Below, in pieces: positions 35,083 to 46,720 of a stretch of DNA of 64,000 bases. The stretch lies in the NCBI GenBank assembly GCA_964036195.1, contig OZ038451.1, positions 28,165,927-28,229,926 of the forward strand. The letters are read 5' to 3'. The translations under genes and the position numbers were made by a program. This stretch comes from Sphaerolaimus hirsutus. Lineage: Eukaryota; Nematoda; Chromadorea; Monhysterida; Sphaerolaimidae. The notes under the pieces were generated by a model, which worked only from the letters and a program-made list of their open reading frames with translations, made no database searches and was not told the origin of the DNA. Numbering within the stretch: the first letter of the stretch is position 1; every line of letters starts with the position of its first letter.

Positions 35083-35329
35083 CCGTATTTCCTCGAAATA
35101 CCCCCCTCAAAATGGGCACTATGAATTTGTGGTCCGGGAAATACATAACATATTTTACGTTCAAAACACTTACTGTGTTACGTGATAACATCGTTTATAC
35201 CATCTACATCCTTGTATAAGGCTGTAAAAACTTATAAATGGTGGTTATTGTTGCATTTTTCACGTTTTTCTCTCAAAATTTTCACTCTGAAAAAATAAAC
35301 CCCCCGGGGGTTAATTCGAGGAAATACGG
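35083..35329. mobile_element. TA-TSD MITE, family A, subfamily III, both arms
   Basis: CCGTATTTCCTCGAAATACC to TTCGAGGAAATACGG with TA flanks and interior CATCCTTGTATAAGGCTGTA. Partner 59967-60228 in the right arm. About 265 bp just left of this copy (34815-35080), with an ATTACAGCTCAGACGTAAAA end, has no counterpart in the right arm. Confidence 0.88.
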
Positions 35330-35551
35330 TATGTGACATTACGTTTGTTATTATTGCCTTGCATGCAATGACCAACGGAAAACTGTAAATAAAAAATTTA
35401 TTTTACGCCGGCTATTTTCAATCATACATTTTGAAATACATAAATTTTTCGGCGAATCGTTCACGTTTTACCTTCAAATTTTTTATCGAGCTATAAATGC
35501 CCCTTAAAATGTAAATGGAAATTAGTATACCTTCGAATACTAATTCAAGTA

Positions 35552-35940
35552 CTGTATATCTTCGAATAAGACCCCCCCCCTTGAATCCCCCTCAAAAACA
35601 CTGACGAAAAAATAACCCCCCTTGAATAACTCTCCACCCTTGAATAACTCCCCCCTATGATGAATGGAGAAGATACTGCAACAAGTGAAAAAAAAACGAA
35701 GTACAAATGCAGTGCTGTGTATGAGAAAAAATACAAAAGGATGTTAGCCTACGCAGTGAAAGTAGGATGCAGTGTGTATTTTATGCTGTGTATACACACC
35801 TACCTACCTGCAAGTTTTCCTGAAAGTTATGATGAAAAAATAACTCCCCCCTTGAATAACTCCCCACCCTTGAATGACTCCTCCCTCCAAAACTCTGACG
35901 AAAAAATAACTCCCCGGGGGACTTATTCGAGGATATACGG
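35552..35940. mobile_element. TA-TSD MITE, family A, subfamily IV
   Basis: CTGTATATCTTCGAATAAGA to mirrored CTTATTCGAGGATATACGG, with TA flanks. Modules are TTGAATAACTCCCC and GACGAAAAAATAAC. Partner about 59361-59766 in the right arm. Open frames through it are compositional. Confidence 0.8.
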
Positions 35941-36571
35941 TATGTCAATTTTCTATGCCGACATCTCTAGCTAAAAACTGTTTCATCTCCATTCCGCATT
36001 TCATATTCATCAACTAGGTAACGCCTGCTCTAATCTCATCAGACAAACATTTAAATATTTATACTCAGCGGACATCATGCAATGTATTTTTCTGAACGAC
36101 ACGGTCAATCATAATTATGACGCCATCAATTATTCAAAAGAATTGTCCGGGAAAAAAGAAAAAAACAAATGTTTGATCTATCTAAATGACTCCGATTTTT
36201 TAAAACATTTTTGTTTTTATGTGAAATTGCGTGCATAAGTATGGCGGTGTCTGTGCCGGTACGCATGTAACCCGGTGCACATGTAGGCCAAATTTCCCGC
36301 ATTTTTCCATCACACTGATATTCTATAAGAAAATCGGTCCTCCTACTGTCAATTTTCTACAAAATACACCGAATGGCGCGCCCATCGCTCTATGTATTTA
36401 CATACATATCAGCGATTTTGGCGCCAACACCAATGGCGCCAGCGCTATGACGCCATTCCGTCACCGTGTAGGTAAAATTGGGGGGGGGGCTGAGCCACCA
36501 CCCCCCGTTGACCGGGCTCAGTAAATAAACAGCCCCCGTGCTCAAAATCCTGTATATTTACACCCTAGCCC

Positions 36572-36660
36572 ACCGATCACCGGGTCTACATGTGCACCGG
36601 GTTTACATGCGCACCGGGTTTACATGCGCACCGGGTTTACATGCGCACCGGGTTCACATA
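36572..36660. repeat. Minisatellite, 17-bp unit CACCGGGTTTACATGCG
   Basis: About five units of CACCGGGTTTACATGCG with edge variants. The right-arm partner near 58687-58737 has only two to three units, so copy number differs between arms. Confidence 0.85.
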
Positions 36661-37065
36661 CGCGTCGAGTTCTCGCCGTATGGCGGTGGCCTCATAGCGA
36701 ACTTAACCCTTCGACAATCCATTTATCCCTAGACAAAATCCTTGGACGTCGTATTTATTTACTTTCATTAAGTCTACAGTAATCCGAGAAAGGACTGCAC
36801 CAGATGAATAAACAAATCTCGAACAAAAATCACCGACACAACGTTTTACTTTCGAAATTAAAAGAATACTGCTCCATTTTCGAGAGAAAAATAGACTAGG
36901 TAGTCAAGCTTCTCGTAAAACACACACCGCAATTCCGCAAGTGGAAAAGTGACACGAAAAGTGAGTGGTAACTGGAAACTGGTATACTCGCCGGACTGCA
37001 AAGTATGCGTCATGTTATACCTATTTGCGGTATTTAACGACTTTACACTTTACAAAGTGCTGGCC

Positions 37066-37289
37066 GGGGCAGGCCTGATACGCACATCTGCCCGTTACGC
37101 ACATCTGCCCGTTTTTTCACTTGACACTTTTCCAAGTGATTTTCAGATATGAGTAAAGTGAAAAAAATTTGCGCAATGACATTAGTGAACTTTTTTCACT
37201 TCACTCATATCTGAAAATCACTTGAAAGTGTCAAGTGAAAAAACGGGCAAATGTGCGTAACGGGCAGATGTGCGTATCAGGCCTGCCCC
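37066..37289. mobile_element. MULE-like hairpin MITE, left arm only
   Basis: TIR GGGGCAGGCCTGATACGCAC, fully mirrored, with arms that meet near TTCACTAATGTCATTGCGCA. TSD GTGCTGGCC / GTGCTGGAC (8 of 9). The right arm shows the empty site GTGCTGGAC (inverted, near 58023-58031). A 9-bp TSD and G-start TIR fit the Mutator superfamily. CGCACATCTGCCCGTTA words are repeated in each arm. Confidence 0.85.
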
Positions 37290-38024
37290 GTGCTGGACTG
37301 CCCTCAGAACTTCACTTATCATTTGCCTCAGCTGATATATAGCTTTACTTATGTATGCTCTGCGGACATACCACTTAGTATGGAAACCTACCATAATCCA
37401 TCTGAATAATAAACCAAAATTACACAGTTTTTTTCATAATAATATTTCGTTTTTACTATGGCAAAATTAATTACGAAATTTATCACAAGATTTTATTCAT
37501 TAAATTATGGTAGGATTCTGCGCATACTTTGCGGTTCCCGAGTATACCGTAATCACTTCTCTAGCCATTTATTCATTTGCGGGATTTAACACCAGATAGG
37601 TAGTTATTTATCTGACTAGAAAATGAGGTAAACGTAAGTTAGGTAAAAGGTAACTTATGTCCACATAAAAAATTCTAATGTTGATTTAAAACTGAAATAA
37701 AAATGGCTAAAATTATATTTCATCTAAAAAGACAACTACAATATAAAGTAAATAAAATCCATGTACTTCCCACGATAAAAGTGACAAAATGGTATAGCCG
37801 ATTAAGTGAACTGGAAAAAGCTATCAAGCGATTTTATTTTGCCTCAGTGAACATGATATTTATAAAATCTACGTAAGTCCAAGTTCCAATTATCCATTTA
37901 GGCATTAAAGTAGACATTTTCTAAAATTCTTTCTTCAAAGGGCAACGCTATTTGCGAATCAATGCACTGGGAATATTTACATGGCGTTAAAGACTATTTT
38001 GTATAAAAAATGCCCACCCACGTA

Positions 38025-38720
38025 CCGTATATTCTTGAATAAGCACCCAGATACCGTATTACCTCGAATGATCCCCCCCAAGAATTAACCCCCCCTCGAA
38101 TTAACCCCCCCTCAAAATGGGCTGGGGAAATAATAACCCCCCCTCGAAATACCCCCCCCCCCCTCCGGAATGACGCACATCATGTATGCAATGTACATGA
38201 TGTATTTATTACTACTTCTTTGCATCACAAATACACTTATACGCTCATTTGTGTACAGATGTACATCTAAGGCCCCAATATAACCTATTTTCTCACATTT
38301 ATTACCGTTTATGTGTAAGAAAAAGCGTATACTTTACTATGAATTTCACGAAAATTTCTGGCGAAATATTAAAACCCCCCTCGAATAACCCCCCCCCCCC
38401 TCGAATTAACCCCCCCTCAATTTTTGCTGGGGAAATAATCAACCCCATGGGGGTATTTCGAGGTAATACGGTATCTATTTTTGCGGCAGACACTTTTTGT
38501 GGGGGGAGTTATTCAAAGGGATTCTGTGTGGTGGGGCTTGCATCAGAATTTTCCATAAGTATTTTACCAAAGACGAAATACATACTTAAAAATAAATATC
38601 GTTAAATTTTTTAATTAATCATAACGTGAATTTTGAACAATCCAAATATCCCGAAAACACCTGGGAGCATTCGACGGGGGGGGGGGGTGATTCAAGGGGG
38701 ATTAATTCGAAATAATATGG
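38025..38720. mobile_element. Older family A element split by a younger one
   Basis: CCGTATATTCTTGAATAAGC begins at 38025, and the degenerate end GATTAATTCGAAATAATATGG closes at 38720. A second family A element is inserted at a TA within it. Partner 57036-57301 in the right arm is uninterrupted. Confidence 0.75.
38054..38471. mobile_element. TA-TSD MITE, family A, subfamily II, left arm only
   Basis: CCGTATTACCTCGAATGATC to TTTCGAGGTAATACGG. Flanks CACCCAGA-TA and TA-TCTATTTTTG join exactly in the empty right-arm site (inverted, near 57270-57285), giving a single TA there. Direct proof of element ends and of the TA TSD. Confidence 0.95.
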
Positions 38721-39956
38721 AAAGTAGCTAATTTTGATGACTACCTATGTCTGCATGAAGCATCATTTCGATGTAAATAGTAAACCAATTAGCTAATGTT
38801 GAATGTGTTCTCACAATTTTGACAGTGCTTTTCTACACCCACCACTACTCACAAAAAAAATGAAAAATTATATTGCATTTAAATTCGAACATTCATAAAA
38901 TACTTTTCGTTATCCATCATTCGAGTTCGAGTCAAAGTGGGGATATGTGTAAAAGTTATTTTTCACTCATCGCTGGCAGGAGGGGGTTTTATTCGAGGGG
39001 GGGGGCGTTCCGAATGGGGGGTGATTATATTTGTAAGAATATACGGTACCTGTTTCTCCACAAGCGCAACGCCAACCACATAAGAAAATCATAAAAAAAT
39101 TGAAATGCAAGATACACAGTAATCTACAATATAAGTGAACAAGCTATAACTTGCAAGAACGTTTCATTGCATATGCAAAACAGTAATTGCAAAATCATAA
39201 ATGTGTAAAAAGTAAACCCAATGTTTGGTTTGTCGATGTTATGTTTGAATTATAGTTGTATACGTCATATCAACGCTGCAATTGCGATCTTCAAATCGGT
39301 GTAGAAAAGTTTTCTTACGCTGATATGACTTTGCACAGGTATTTTTGCACATGTCTATCCAGTGGACCTTCCACGGTGCCTTAGGAAACCTGGGAAACTT
39401 CCGCATTAGAATTTTAATGCGGGCACTGAATACTAATAGCCAATGTGATTATTTGGTTGAATCAAGGCGTTCCCCAGATCTCAAATTTGCCTCACCAATG
39501 CCTACCAACTGACACACTACCGAAAATTTAGTTCACGCATTTAAAAAAAAAAACGAAAAACAAATCCCACACCACCAGAAAAGCAACAAAAAATTTTACG
39601 TTAAACAAAAATCCATTATTCAACTCCACAGATCCCATCCAAAATTACAAATCACTAATCGGGGGAGGGGGGGGAGTTCGCGGGGCGGAGTTCGCCAAGC
39701 GCCAGGCGTCAACTCAAAAGTCATCAGTTTGCCCACTTGTAGACGGTCCAAATCTGCGCCCGCTGAACGACCGCGATTGATAGAGGCTCGACCGCGAACC
39801 GGACCGGACTGCGACAATTTTTTTTGTTATATTTAGGTTTTGGTGTTGGAAAAGTGCCAAGGGAACAGAAATGGCGCCATAAAACGATGGGATTCGCTGG
39901 CGCCATTGTTTACTCATTCAATGTCGCCAAGGCGTCACAGGGCGCCCTTTCGAAAT

Positions 39957-40110
39957 ATGTACCAAACCCCGTAAAACGTCAAATGTAACGCAAAGCGTCA
40001 AAAGTCATGTAAAATGCACTGTAAAATGTCAATTTTTATTTTTTTCCAGTCGTTTAACATATTTGAGCGCATTTTACATCACTTTTGACGCTTTTCCTGA
40101 GTTTGGGCAC
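39957..40110. mobile_element. Hairpin MITE, family C, both arms
   Basis: ACCAAACCCCGTAAAACGTC and iterated AAAATGTCAATTTTTATT, mirrored by GCATTTTACATCACTTTTGA. Right-arm partner about 55641-55800. Confidence 0.6.
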
Positions 40111-40143
40111 TTTGAATACAGGGTCTGGGTGGGAGTGGCGATG

Positions 40144-40370
40144 GGGGTGCACTGATACGCACATCTGCCCGTTACGCACATTTGCCCGTTTTTTTAACTT
40201 GACACTTTTTAAAGTGATTTTCAGATATGAGTGAAGTGAAAAAAGTTCACTAATGTCATTGCGCAATTTTTTTTCACTTTACTCATATCTGAAAATCACT
40301 TGAAAAAGTGTCAAGTGAAAAAAACGGGCAAATGTGCGTAACGGGCAGATGTGCGTATCAGGCCTGCCCC
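40144..40370. mobile_element. MULE-like hairpin MITE, both arms
   Basis: Same family as 37066-37289. Ends GGGGTGCACTGATACGCACA and the mirrored GTATCAGGCCTGCCCC, with identical 9-bp TSD GTGGCGATG at 40135-40143 and 40371-40379. Right-arm partner 55367-55606, whose TSD has one mismatch. Confidence 0.85.
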
Positions 40371-41004
40371 GTGGCGATGTCATGGCGCCATTTGGCGCCC
40401 ACAAATGGTGCCATGGCGCCATAACATCGTTATTGAACCTGATATCTGTTGAGACAATAATGTTGCAATGAATCACACACATTACGGAAGGCGTGAAAAA
40501 GGTTATTTTAATGTGAGAAAATTCACAGTGGCCATTTTTGCATCACAAAGGATGTAAGATCAAAGTTTTGAATGGTAAATTTTTCGTGTGAATAGACTTG
40601 GAAAAGGGTACAACTGGAAATACCTTATCAACTATAAGTAAAAACGTACATAAATGTATTTAAATATCATAAAGAACCAAAAACGAGTTTTTTATAAAAA
40701 AAACGAGAAAAATACCTAGTTAAAAATGTCCTCTTACCCGGCAGTGGCTAATATTGTCATAACTTTTACTGTATTTATATACACAATCGCTGATGTCAAA
40801 TGTGAGTGAAAAGTAAAAGTAAAAAATGCAAAATAAAATAATGTATTTGTAAGTAGGAAAACTGCAATTTATCTATTAAAAAGAAATGTTGTGGAGATAA
40901 ATGGAGATATAGATGCAGAAAGAGATTAAAAGGCTATGTTGTATTTTCTGTATTGCAGTTGAAATAATAATGATGTCATTCATGGAACCTACTGTGGCTT
41001 CTAA

Positions 41005-41192
41005 AATTGCCAAAGGTGCCATGGTGCCAAGCGCCAACGGCGCCAGAGAAAATTGGCGCCAAGCGCCAAAAGCACTATGCAACATTTCCAACCTCCAACG
41101 CAAAGCGCCAATAACGTCACTGCAAAATCGCCATGGCGCCTTTTTCTTTGGCGCTTCAAATGGCGCCAGCGCCATGGCGCTTTCATTTCACT
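41005..41192. mobile_element. GGCGCC-type hAT-like fragment, both arms
   Basis: CCAAAGGTGCCATGGTGCCA to GCGCCATGGCGCTTTCATTTCACTA. Right-arm partner about 54549-54740 starts TAGTGAAATGAAAGCGCC. The left terminus and TSD are unresolved. Confidence 0.6.
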
Positions 41193-41780
41193 ACTCCAGG
41201 GAACTGTCCCAAAACTTATGAAACACCTCAGCGATTGAAAACGAGTCCTGCAGCAAGGAAGAATGTGAAAATTGTGCCGGCTACTTTTTCATGTACAACA
41301 ACACTGAGCCGTGCGATCAAATTTGTCAGGGAGGGATAATTTGCAGGTAAATACAAATCAGTCAACTGGAAAATAGCGTTTACAAATAAACAGTCAACTC
41401 GAAAATCGTGACGGCAGTGGTATTAAAAAAAAATAAGTGATATTGATAGGAACTGGTCAAACGATCACTAAACCTTTTCGTTACATGTATTTCCATATTT
41501 AATTTTACAAATAAAGTAGGTTATGTCAATTTTTTTACAGCACTGATTTCACACAAAATTTGGTGTGAAGTATCCTGAAAAAATATAAAAATATAAAATA
41601 TTGTGCGGGCGCCCATTTCGAAAAATTTGTCACGGTTTTCGATAAAAATTGGTTTGGTTTTTTGGGTTTTCGATAACAAGAGAGCAGATATTTGGCAACA
41701 ATGTATTCAATTTAAGTAGAGTCAAATCGATGTGATGAAATTGGATATCATAGTTTCAGCCCGATGAAAAAAAAAAACTA

Positions 41781-42032
41781 CCGTATTTCCTCGAATTACC
41801 CCCCCCTCGAAATACCCCCCTCAAAGTGGGCACTATGAATTTGTGGTCCGGGAAATGCATAACAGACGTTCAATACACTTACTGTGTTACGTTAGAACAT
41901 CGTTTATACCATCTACATCCTTATATAAGGCTGTAAAAACTTATAAATGGTGGTTATTGTTGCATTTTTCACGTTTTTCTCTCAAAATTTTCACTCTGAA
42001 AAAAACCCGGGGGGTAATTCGAGGAAATACGG
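41781..42032. mobile_element. TA-TSD MITE, family A, subfamily III, both arms
   Basis: CCGTATTTCCTCGAATTACC to GGTAATTCGAGGAAATACGG, TA flanks. Interior GAATTTGTGGTCCGGGAAAT, ATCCTTATATAAGGCTGTAA. Right-arm partner 53701-53964. Confidence 0.9.
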
Positions 42033-42097
42033 TACTACATCGCAAAAATTTTACACTTAAATCCAAAAACAATCACACTCAACCCATCACCGCTAGG

Positions 42098-42171
42098 CTC
42101 CAAATTAGAAGGCGCCCTATACCCTATTCAGCGTTTGCTCGCGTTACGGGCGCCTTTCGTCGTAATTGGAG
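42098..42171. mobile_element. Small palindromic MITE (CTCCAATTAGAAGGCGCC), both arms
   Basis: CTCCAAATTAGAAGGCGCCC is mirrored by GGGCGCCTTTCGTCGTAATTGGAG around a short centre. Partner 53551-53629 in the right arm. A related word (AGATTCAATTAGGGCG) is near 927-945. Confidence 0.55.
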
Positions 42172-42173
42172 CA

Positions 42174-42735
42174 TCACACACTACCGTATTTACTCGAATA
42201 ATTCCCCCGGGGAATTATTTTTTCGTCAGACATTTTTGAGGGGGGAACTATTCAAGGGGGGAATTATTCAAGTGGGGGGATTATTATTTCGTCACAATTT
42301 TTAGCCATGTTTCTATCACACTAAATACACATCCTGTTTCCATTGGTAGTGCACACTTGCATCTTTGAACACCGGATGTACTGCATTTGCATTCAGTGAA
42401 TCAAACCACACACAGTTCTTTTGCTTGGGTTGACTTCATCGATTGTTTTTGAAAGAAATGTGCATTAACTACCTTCGATCATTGGGGGGGGGATTATTCA
42501 AGTGGGGGAATTATTCAAGTGGGGGGAATTATTCGAGTAAATACGGTAGTTTACTTCCAGTCCAGTCAACTCATAAATGATCATTGAATGGCATTTGAGT
42601 TTGCTGGAATCGGGAGTTCGTCAACTATAGTTGACGGAGAGTGGAAATAACTCATTCCAGAAACTCAAACGTATTCAAGGCTGATTTATGAGTTGACTAA
42701 ATAATAAAAACTTCATTTGTAAACTAGTGTGTGCA
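42174..42735. mobile_element. Palindromic MITE, family B, interrupted by family A
   Basis: CACACACTA, then the inserted family A element, then GTTTACTTCCAGTCCAGTCA, core CGTCAACTATAGTTGACG, and closing TTTGTAAACTAGTGTGTG. Right-arm partner 53343-53549 is uninterrupted. The core palindrome is intact in both arms. Confidence 0.8.
42184..42546. mobile_element. TA-TSD MITE, family A, subfamily V, left arm only
   Basis: CCGTATTTACTCGAATAATT to mirrored AATTATTCGAGTAAATACGG. Modules are AATTATTCAAGTGGGGG. The flanks CACACAC-TA and TA-GTTTACTTCC join with a single TA in the right arm (inverted, near 53533-53545), an exact empty site. Confidence 0.95.
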
Positions 42736-42757
42736 GCGAAATTGAATCTGGTCCCAG

Positions 42758-42901
42758 GGCGCCAAAAAACTACCCCCCGCCGTTGCCAACTTTGCCGCCA
42801 GTGGAATTTTACGATAATGATGAAAGTATCGGAAATTCGGGGGTTGCCTTTGCGCCTAACAAGCAAGAAATTGATGAAAAAGAGAAAAGTGTGGATATGG
42901 A
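42758..42901 (+). CDS. Candidate internal exon, proline-rich then acidic (left arm)
   Basis: 144 bp bounded by GGTCCCAG (acceptor-like) and GTGAGT (a perfect donor consensus). With one base completing the previous codon it reads APKNYPPPLPTLPPVEFYDN, then DESIGNSGVAFAPNKQEIDE, then KEKSVDM. The right-arm partner (53164-53316) differs by one silent change, one Asn/Asp change and an in-frame 9-bp insertion (VQD), which is what a constrained reading frame would show. The first half resembles the candidate exon at 46721 (APxxYPP...P-x-E-x-YD). I do not recognise the protein. Caution: another frame is open too, and the acceptor lacks a strong pyrimidine tract. Confidence 0.35.
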
Positions 42902-42939
42902 GTGAGTTTACGAAAATTGAATTCTGGTGCCACTCGCAG

Positions 42940-43066
42940 ACCCTGTGAAATGTCGAATTTCCAGTATAAAAAAAAGAAATTTTGATATTTTTCAGGGCAT
43001 ATTACATGAGTTGACACTTTGCATGGCATTTGACATTTTACAAGGCATTTAACACAGTCTGGGAAT
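42940..43066. mobile_element. Family C hairpin remnant, site of the right-arm foldback insertion
   Basis: CAGACCCTGTGAAATGTCGA and the mirrored GACATTTTACAAGGCATTTA and CAGTCTGGGAATGGCC. In the right arm the same hairpin is split by the foldback element at 52440-53071. Confidence 0.55.
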
Positions 43067-43323
43067 GGCCGCATATCTGGAATAAGGTGGGGGAAATCCA
43101 TAAATAAATACCTTATTATTTCGTGCTAAATTTTCAGATCCTTAAACGCTAAAGGGCTGATGATAACATTTTATTTAACAATCAACCCTAATCAAAATTT
43201 TCCCAAATACAATATAAAGAATACAAAAACAATATAAAAAGCAAAGTAAATTTAAAAAACACCCAGGATAGAAACAAAAACAAAGTCATACTTGAAGAAA
43301 GATTCAGGCAGCGGGGAAAAAGG

Positions 43324-43821
43324 CATAGTTGTTCAAACGTATTTACTTTTACTCGATTAATACGTATACTCGAGTACAGAGTAAATACGTTTACGTTTCC
43401 TCCGAAAAAAGTTCTGGTACTCGCTTTTACGTATACTTTTTGAAAGTACTCGAGTACAGAAAACGTACTTTAGATCGTTTTTTATAGGTTTTTAAAGGCA
43501 TAGAAGGAAAAAAGAGAGAAAATGAGCTAAAAATACGGAAACTCGTCGAAAATGTGTATAGAACCAAAAATAAAGTAAAAAATTGCGTAAAATAGGCAAA
43601 AAGTTATGAAAATGACTGATTTTGAGCGACATTTCTCGAAAATTTAGGCGACCTTTCTCAAAAGTACTCACGTTTACGTTTTCTGCGGGGAAAAGTACGT
43701 TTACTCACGAGTAAAAGTAAAATAATTACTTGACGTTTTCTGTACTCAAGGGGTGAGTAAAACATAAATACTTTAGATTTACGTATACTTTGAAAAAAGT
43801 TCGGTACTTTTAACAACTCTG
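43324..43821. mobile_element. hAT-like MITE, family T, both arms
   Basis: Ends CATAGTTGTTCAAACGTATT and the inverted TACTTTTAACAACTCTG, with identical 8-bp TSD GAAAAAGG at 43316-43323 and 43822-43829. Right-arm partner 51570-52068. Confidence 0.92.
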
Positions 43822-44055
43822 GAAAAAGGGCGCTCAACTGATCAAACGCCAATAACCGTGGAAAAGAAAAAAATCAGTGTGGCCCCGCCAAAACAGGGAC
43901 ATTTTGGATTCGGAGCGCTAGATGCAGGGACGGGATTTGATTTGCCCAACACTTTTTTTCGGGCAACCCGATTCATGCAGCGACGGGAAAAAAATACGAG
44001 TTGAGTTCTCGTAAAAAAATTCTGAGTTGACGATCGGAAGCGCTTCGGCGCTGCA

Positions 44056-44215
44056 CACTAGTTTTCTACCGAAATTTGATAAAACAATTGGAAGACCCAT
44101 AATTCGGCTCTGAACGCATTTGAGGTAACCTGGGTGTCCGTCAACTACAATTAAAGGTAACTCCTTCCGGTAGTTAGAAGCTGGAGCATGAAATTAAATT
44201 TTTTACAGAATTTAG
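44056..44215. mobile_element. Family B-type MITE (CACACTAGTTTTCTACCGAAA), both arms
   Basis: CACACTAGTTTTCTACCGAA, GGCTCTGAACGCATTTGAGG, TCCGTCAACTACAATT. The right-arm partner 51241-51350 has lost the middle but keeps a clean mirrored end TTTCGGTAGAAAACTAGTGT. Confidence 0.6.
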
Positions 44216-44228
44216 GTAGATGTGTGTA

Positions 44229-44643
44229 CCGTATATCCTCGAAATACCCCCCTCAAAATGGACACTATTAAGTTATACCCCCCCCTTGAAATACCCCCCC
44301 CCCAAATTGTGTAAAGCGTTCGTAAATTACAAAAGCTGCGGTTAGTGATCCGGGTAATGGAGAACACACGTGAAAAGCAATAACTGTGTTACGTTAGAAC
44401 ATATAGACTATAGTCTATAGACTATTATATTTACACAGTGCTTATTGTTGCATATTTGCTTGTATTGTGCTTATTTTTCTACGTCTGCATACGTTAATAA
44501 GAAACAAATTAGTACTGGGAGTTCGAAAACTTTCTGGCGAAAAAATATACCCCCTTGAAATACCCCTCCTCGTATAACCCCCCGCCCCTCAAAATTCTCA
44601 CTCTGAAAAAGTAAACCCCAGGGGGTATTTTGAGGAAATACGG
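44229..44643. mobile_element. TA-TSD MITE, family A, subfamily VI, both arms
   Basis: CCGTATATCCTCGAAATACC to TTTTGAGGAAATACGG, TA flanks. Interior GATCCGGGTAATGGAGAACA, TGTGTTACGTTAGAACATAT and the palindrome TATAGACTATAGTCTATAGA. Right-arm partner 50821-51239. Confidence 0.88.
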
Positions 44644-45032
44644 TAGGCATAATCGATTCGGTTGCTCGATAAAAATGTGTCGGGCCAATTAAATTTCTCA
44701 CCAGATCCATTCTCGTGATGTGTGATCAAATGAAAATGTGTATGATAATAATGATTTAGCATGTTGACGTCATATATTCAGATAAAAAATAGACATATGC
44801 ATATGTTTACTTTACATACACTGTCATAAAACTTGAAAAAATGCCTGGGAAGTATTTGTTGTTGCTGTTTTACAGATGCTTCCACTGCTAGCTGTTCGAA
44901 GATTCTCGTTGGAATGTTGGGAGTTTTGCAAAAAAGAAACCGTTTTATTTAAAAAACGGCGTTGTTAAAAATCGTTTTTTTTCCACGCTACAGGGGCGCA
45001 CGGTATTTTCGTACTTTGGTGAACCTCAGAGA

Positions 45033-45199
45033 TTGGCCCCCCACAAGCTAGTTGACATCGACACCAAATGTCAACTGGTGCCGATCCTAATTCAAAGATT
45101 GCGTTTGAACGTTGTTCGTCCACTCGTCTGCAAGCTTTGCAATCGGGATTGGCACCAGTTGACATTTGGTGTCGATGTCAACTAGCGTGTGTGGGCCCA
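45033..45199. mobile_element. Palindromic MITE (CTAGTTGACATCGACACC), left arm only
   Basis: GATTGGCCCCCCACAAGCTA, GTTGACATCGACACCAAATG, GTCAACTGGTGCCGATCC, all mirrored at the right to CTAGCGTGTGTGGGCCCAAT. The right arm shows uninterrupted DNA at this place (near 50430-50450). TSD is unclear. The termini resemble those of 7863-8044. Confidence 0.75.
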
Positions 45200-45638
45200 A
45201 TGTGGCACCTTCAAACTGTACGCAATGCATTTCAATCTTCACTTGATAGAAAAGGCGCTTATAATTCAGTAGTTTTAATTCCTCTCTACTTTACTTTTAA
45301 TTTGAAACTTTGCTCGAAATTGCGTCACTTAACAAGGGTGTAGGATGGATGAAAAATTCTAAATTTCAAGATCCCGACAATCTAAAAGAAAAGTCACTTC
45401 ATCCTATATGCATTAGAAAAGAAATTCACACTGAATCTAACAAAGGAATTTGATCACTGATGAACTTTCACACGCTCGCATCTTGTCTTTTCAGCGATAG
45501 AACGCTTTTTATTTACTTTAAAAAATAGGTAAGTGCAAATAAGTTGACAAAAAGCCCCAAAAAAGGAATAACACCAATTATCCACCAGTAGGCAAGCGCC
45601 AGACAAGTGACAAGAAAAGTGGCAGATTTGTAATTACC

Positions 45639-45735
45639 GTATTCACTCGAATTGGTAATTTTCATTTGAATAATCCCCATGTTAGACGAGTGGAGAAAAA
45701 GTATCCCACCTTAAATAATCCCCCCCCCCTCCCCG
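45639..45735. mobile_element. One-ended family A relic, both arms
   Basis: TACCGTATTCACTCGAATTG followed by GAATAATCCCC modules and a C-run. Right-arm partner about 49520-49616. The other end was not found. Confidence 0.55.
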
Positions 45736-46198
45736 CTGATGCTGATGGATATGAACTTTAGGCATATGGTAAATTTGTACATTTGTCAATGTGAACAATA
45801 ATGGCTTGTAATTTCGTTGATAAAGCATATTCAATGGAATGAATTGATAGAAACATGCATCTCACAAAAAAATAGCCAGAAATTTTGCCACTCGACAGCA
45901 CTTGACTGAATGCAGATCGGTCTAAACTCAGGAAAATGAACAAAATCGGCCTTTTCATCGCGGCAATTTCGATTTTTGGAAGGACACAAGTTGTCGGTCA
46001 GTGAAATCAGTCGAAATTAAAAAATTAAAAGTCAAAAAATGGAAAATTTAAAATCCAGGTGCCGCGTCATGTGACAAATACCTATGCGGTGCATGCAAAC
46101 GTTTGTTTCCGAAAATGCCCGATGTGGAATGTGATAAAGTGTGCTTCGATGGAATATTCTGCAGGTGGGCGACATCCTCAATACGTGAAAACTATTTA

Positions 46199-46489
46199 CC
46201 GTTTTTCCTCAAATTACCCCTGTCCCTTGAATTAAGCCCCCCGCCCAAATACCCCCAGGAATGAGAGAGCTGGGGAATAATAGACCCCCCTGAAAGACCC
46301 CCGCTCTAATTGACGGTAAAGAGTATATAAACGACCAAACTATGTCTTAGTGTGTGGAATTGCATACAGTTTCTGGTGAAATAATAATAAAAACCCTTGA
46401 ATTAAACCCCCATTGAATTAAACCCCCTCAAAATTTGCCAGCGAAATAAAAAAAAACCCTGGCCCTGGGGGTAAATCGTGGAAATACGG
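46199..46489. mobile_element. Diverged family A element in the spacer
   Basis: CCGTTTTTCCTCAAATTACC to GGTAAATCGTGGAAATACGG with TA flanks. Modules GAATTAAACCCCC and GCCAGCGAAATAAA. No partner, because the right-hand contig starts at about the position equivalent to 45960. Confidence 0.75.
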
Positions 46490-46490
46490 T

Positions 46491-46690
46491 AATCGCGTGT
46501 CAAAAGTCATGTAAAATATTTAATATCATGCAAAGTGTCAAAATTCAGATAAAAAGTCATGCAAAATGTCAAAAGTCTTATTAAAAAAATAAAAGTAAAT
46601 TTAACACTTCCCGGTAAATTTTTCATGACTTTAGATACTTTGCATGCCCTTTGACATTTCGCACGTCATTTTACACGGTCTGGAAGTAAC
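46491..46690. mobile_element. Hairpin MITE, family C
   Basis: GTGTCAAAAGTCATGTAAAA and AAAAAGTCATGCAAAATGTC, mirrored by ATGACTTTAGATACTTTGCA and GACATTTCGCACGTCATTTT, ending ACGGTCTGG. Confidence 0.55.
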
Positions 46691-46720
46691 ACCAGAAACA
46701 ATCGCCCCCCCCCCCCTCAG

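Larger units (their letters stand above)
29138..45960. repeat. Left arm of the giant inverted repeat
   Basis: Pairs in reverse orientation with 49301-64000. Matched landmarks (left/right): 29138/64000, 33062-33120/60972-61020, 34600-34740/60300-60480, 37000/58350, 39400-40400/55360-56400, 41000/54720, 42758-42901/53164-53316, 43324-43821/51570-52068, 44229-44643/50821-51239 and 45945/49310. Between insertions the arms match at roughly nine bases in ten or better by eye. Length differences come mainly from arm-specific transposons. Confidence 0.95.
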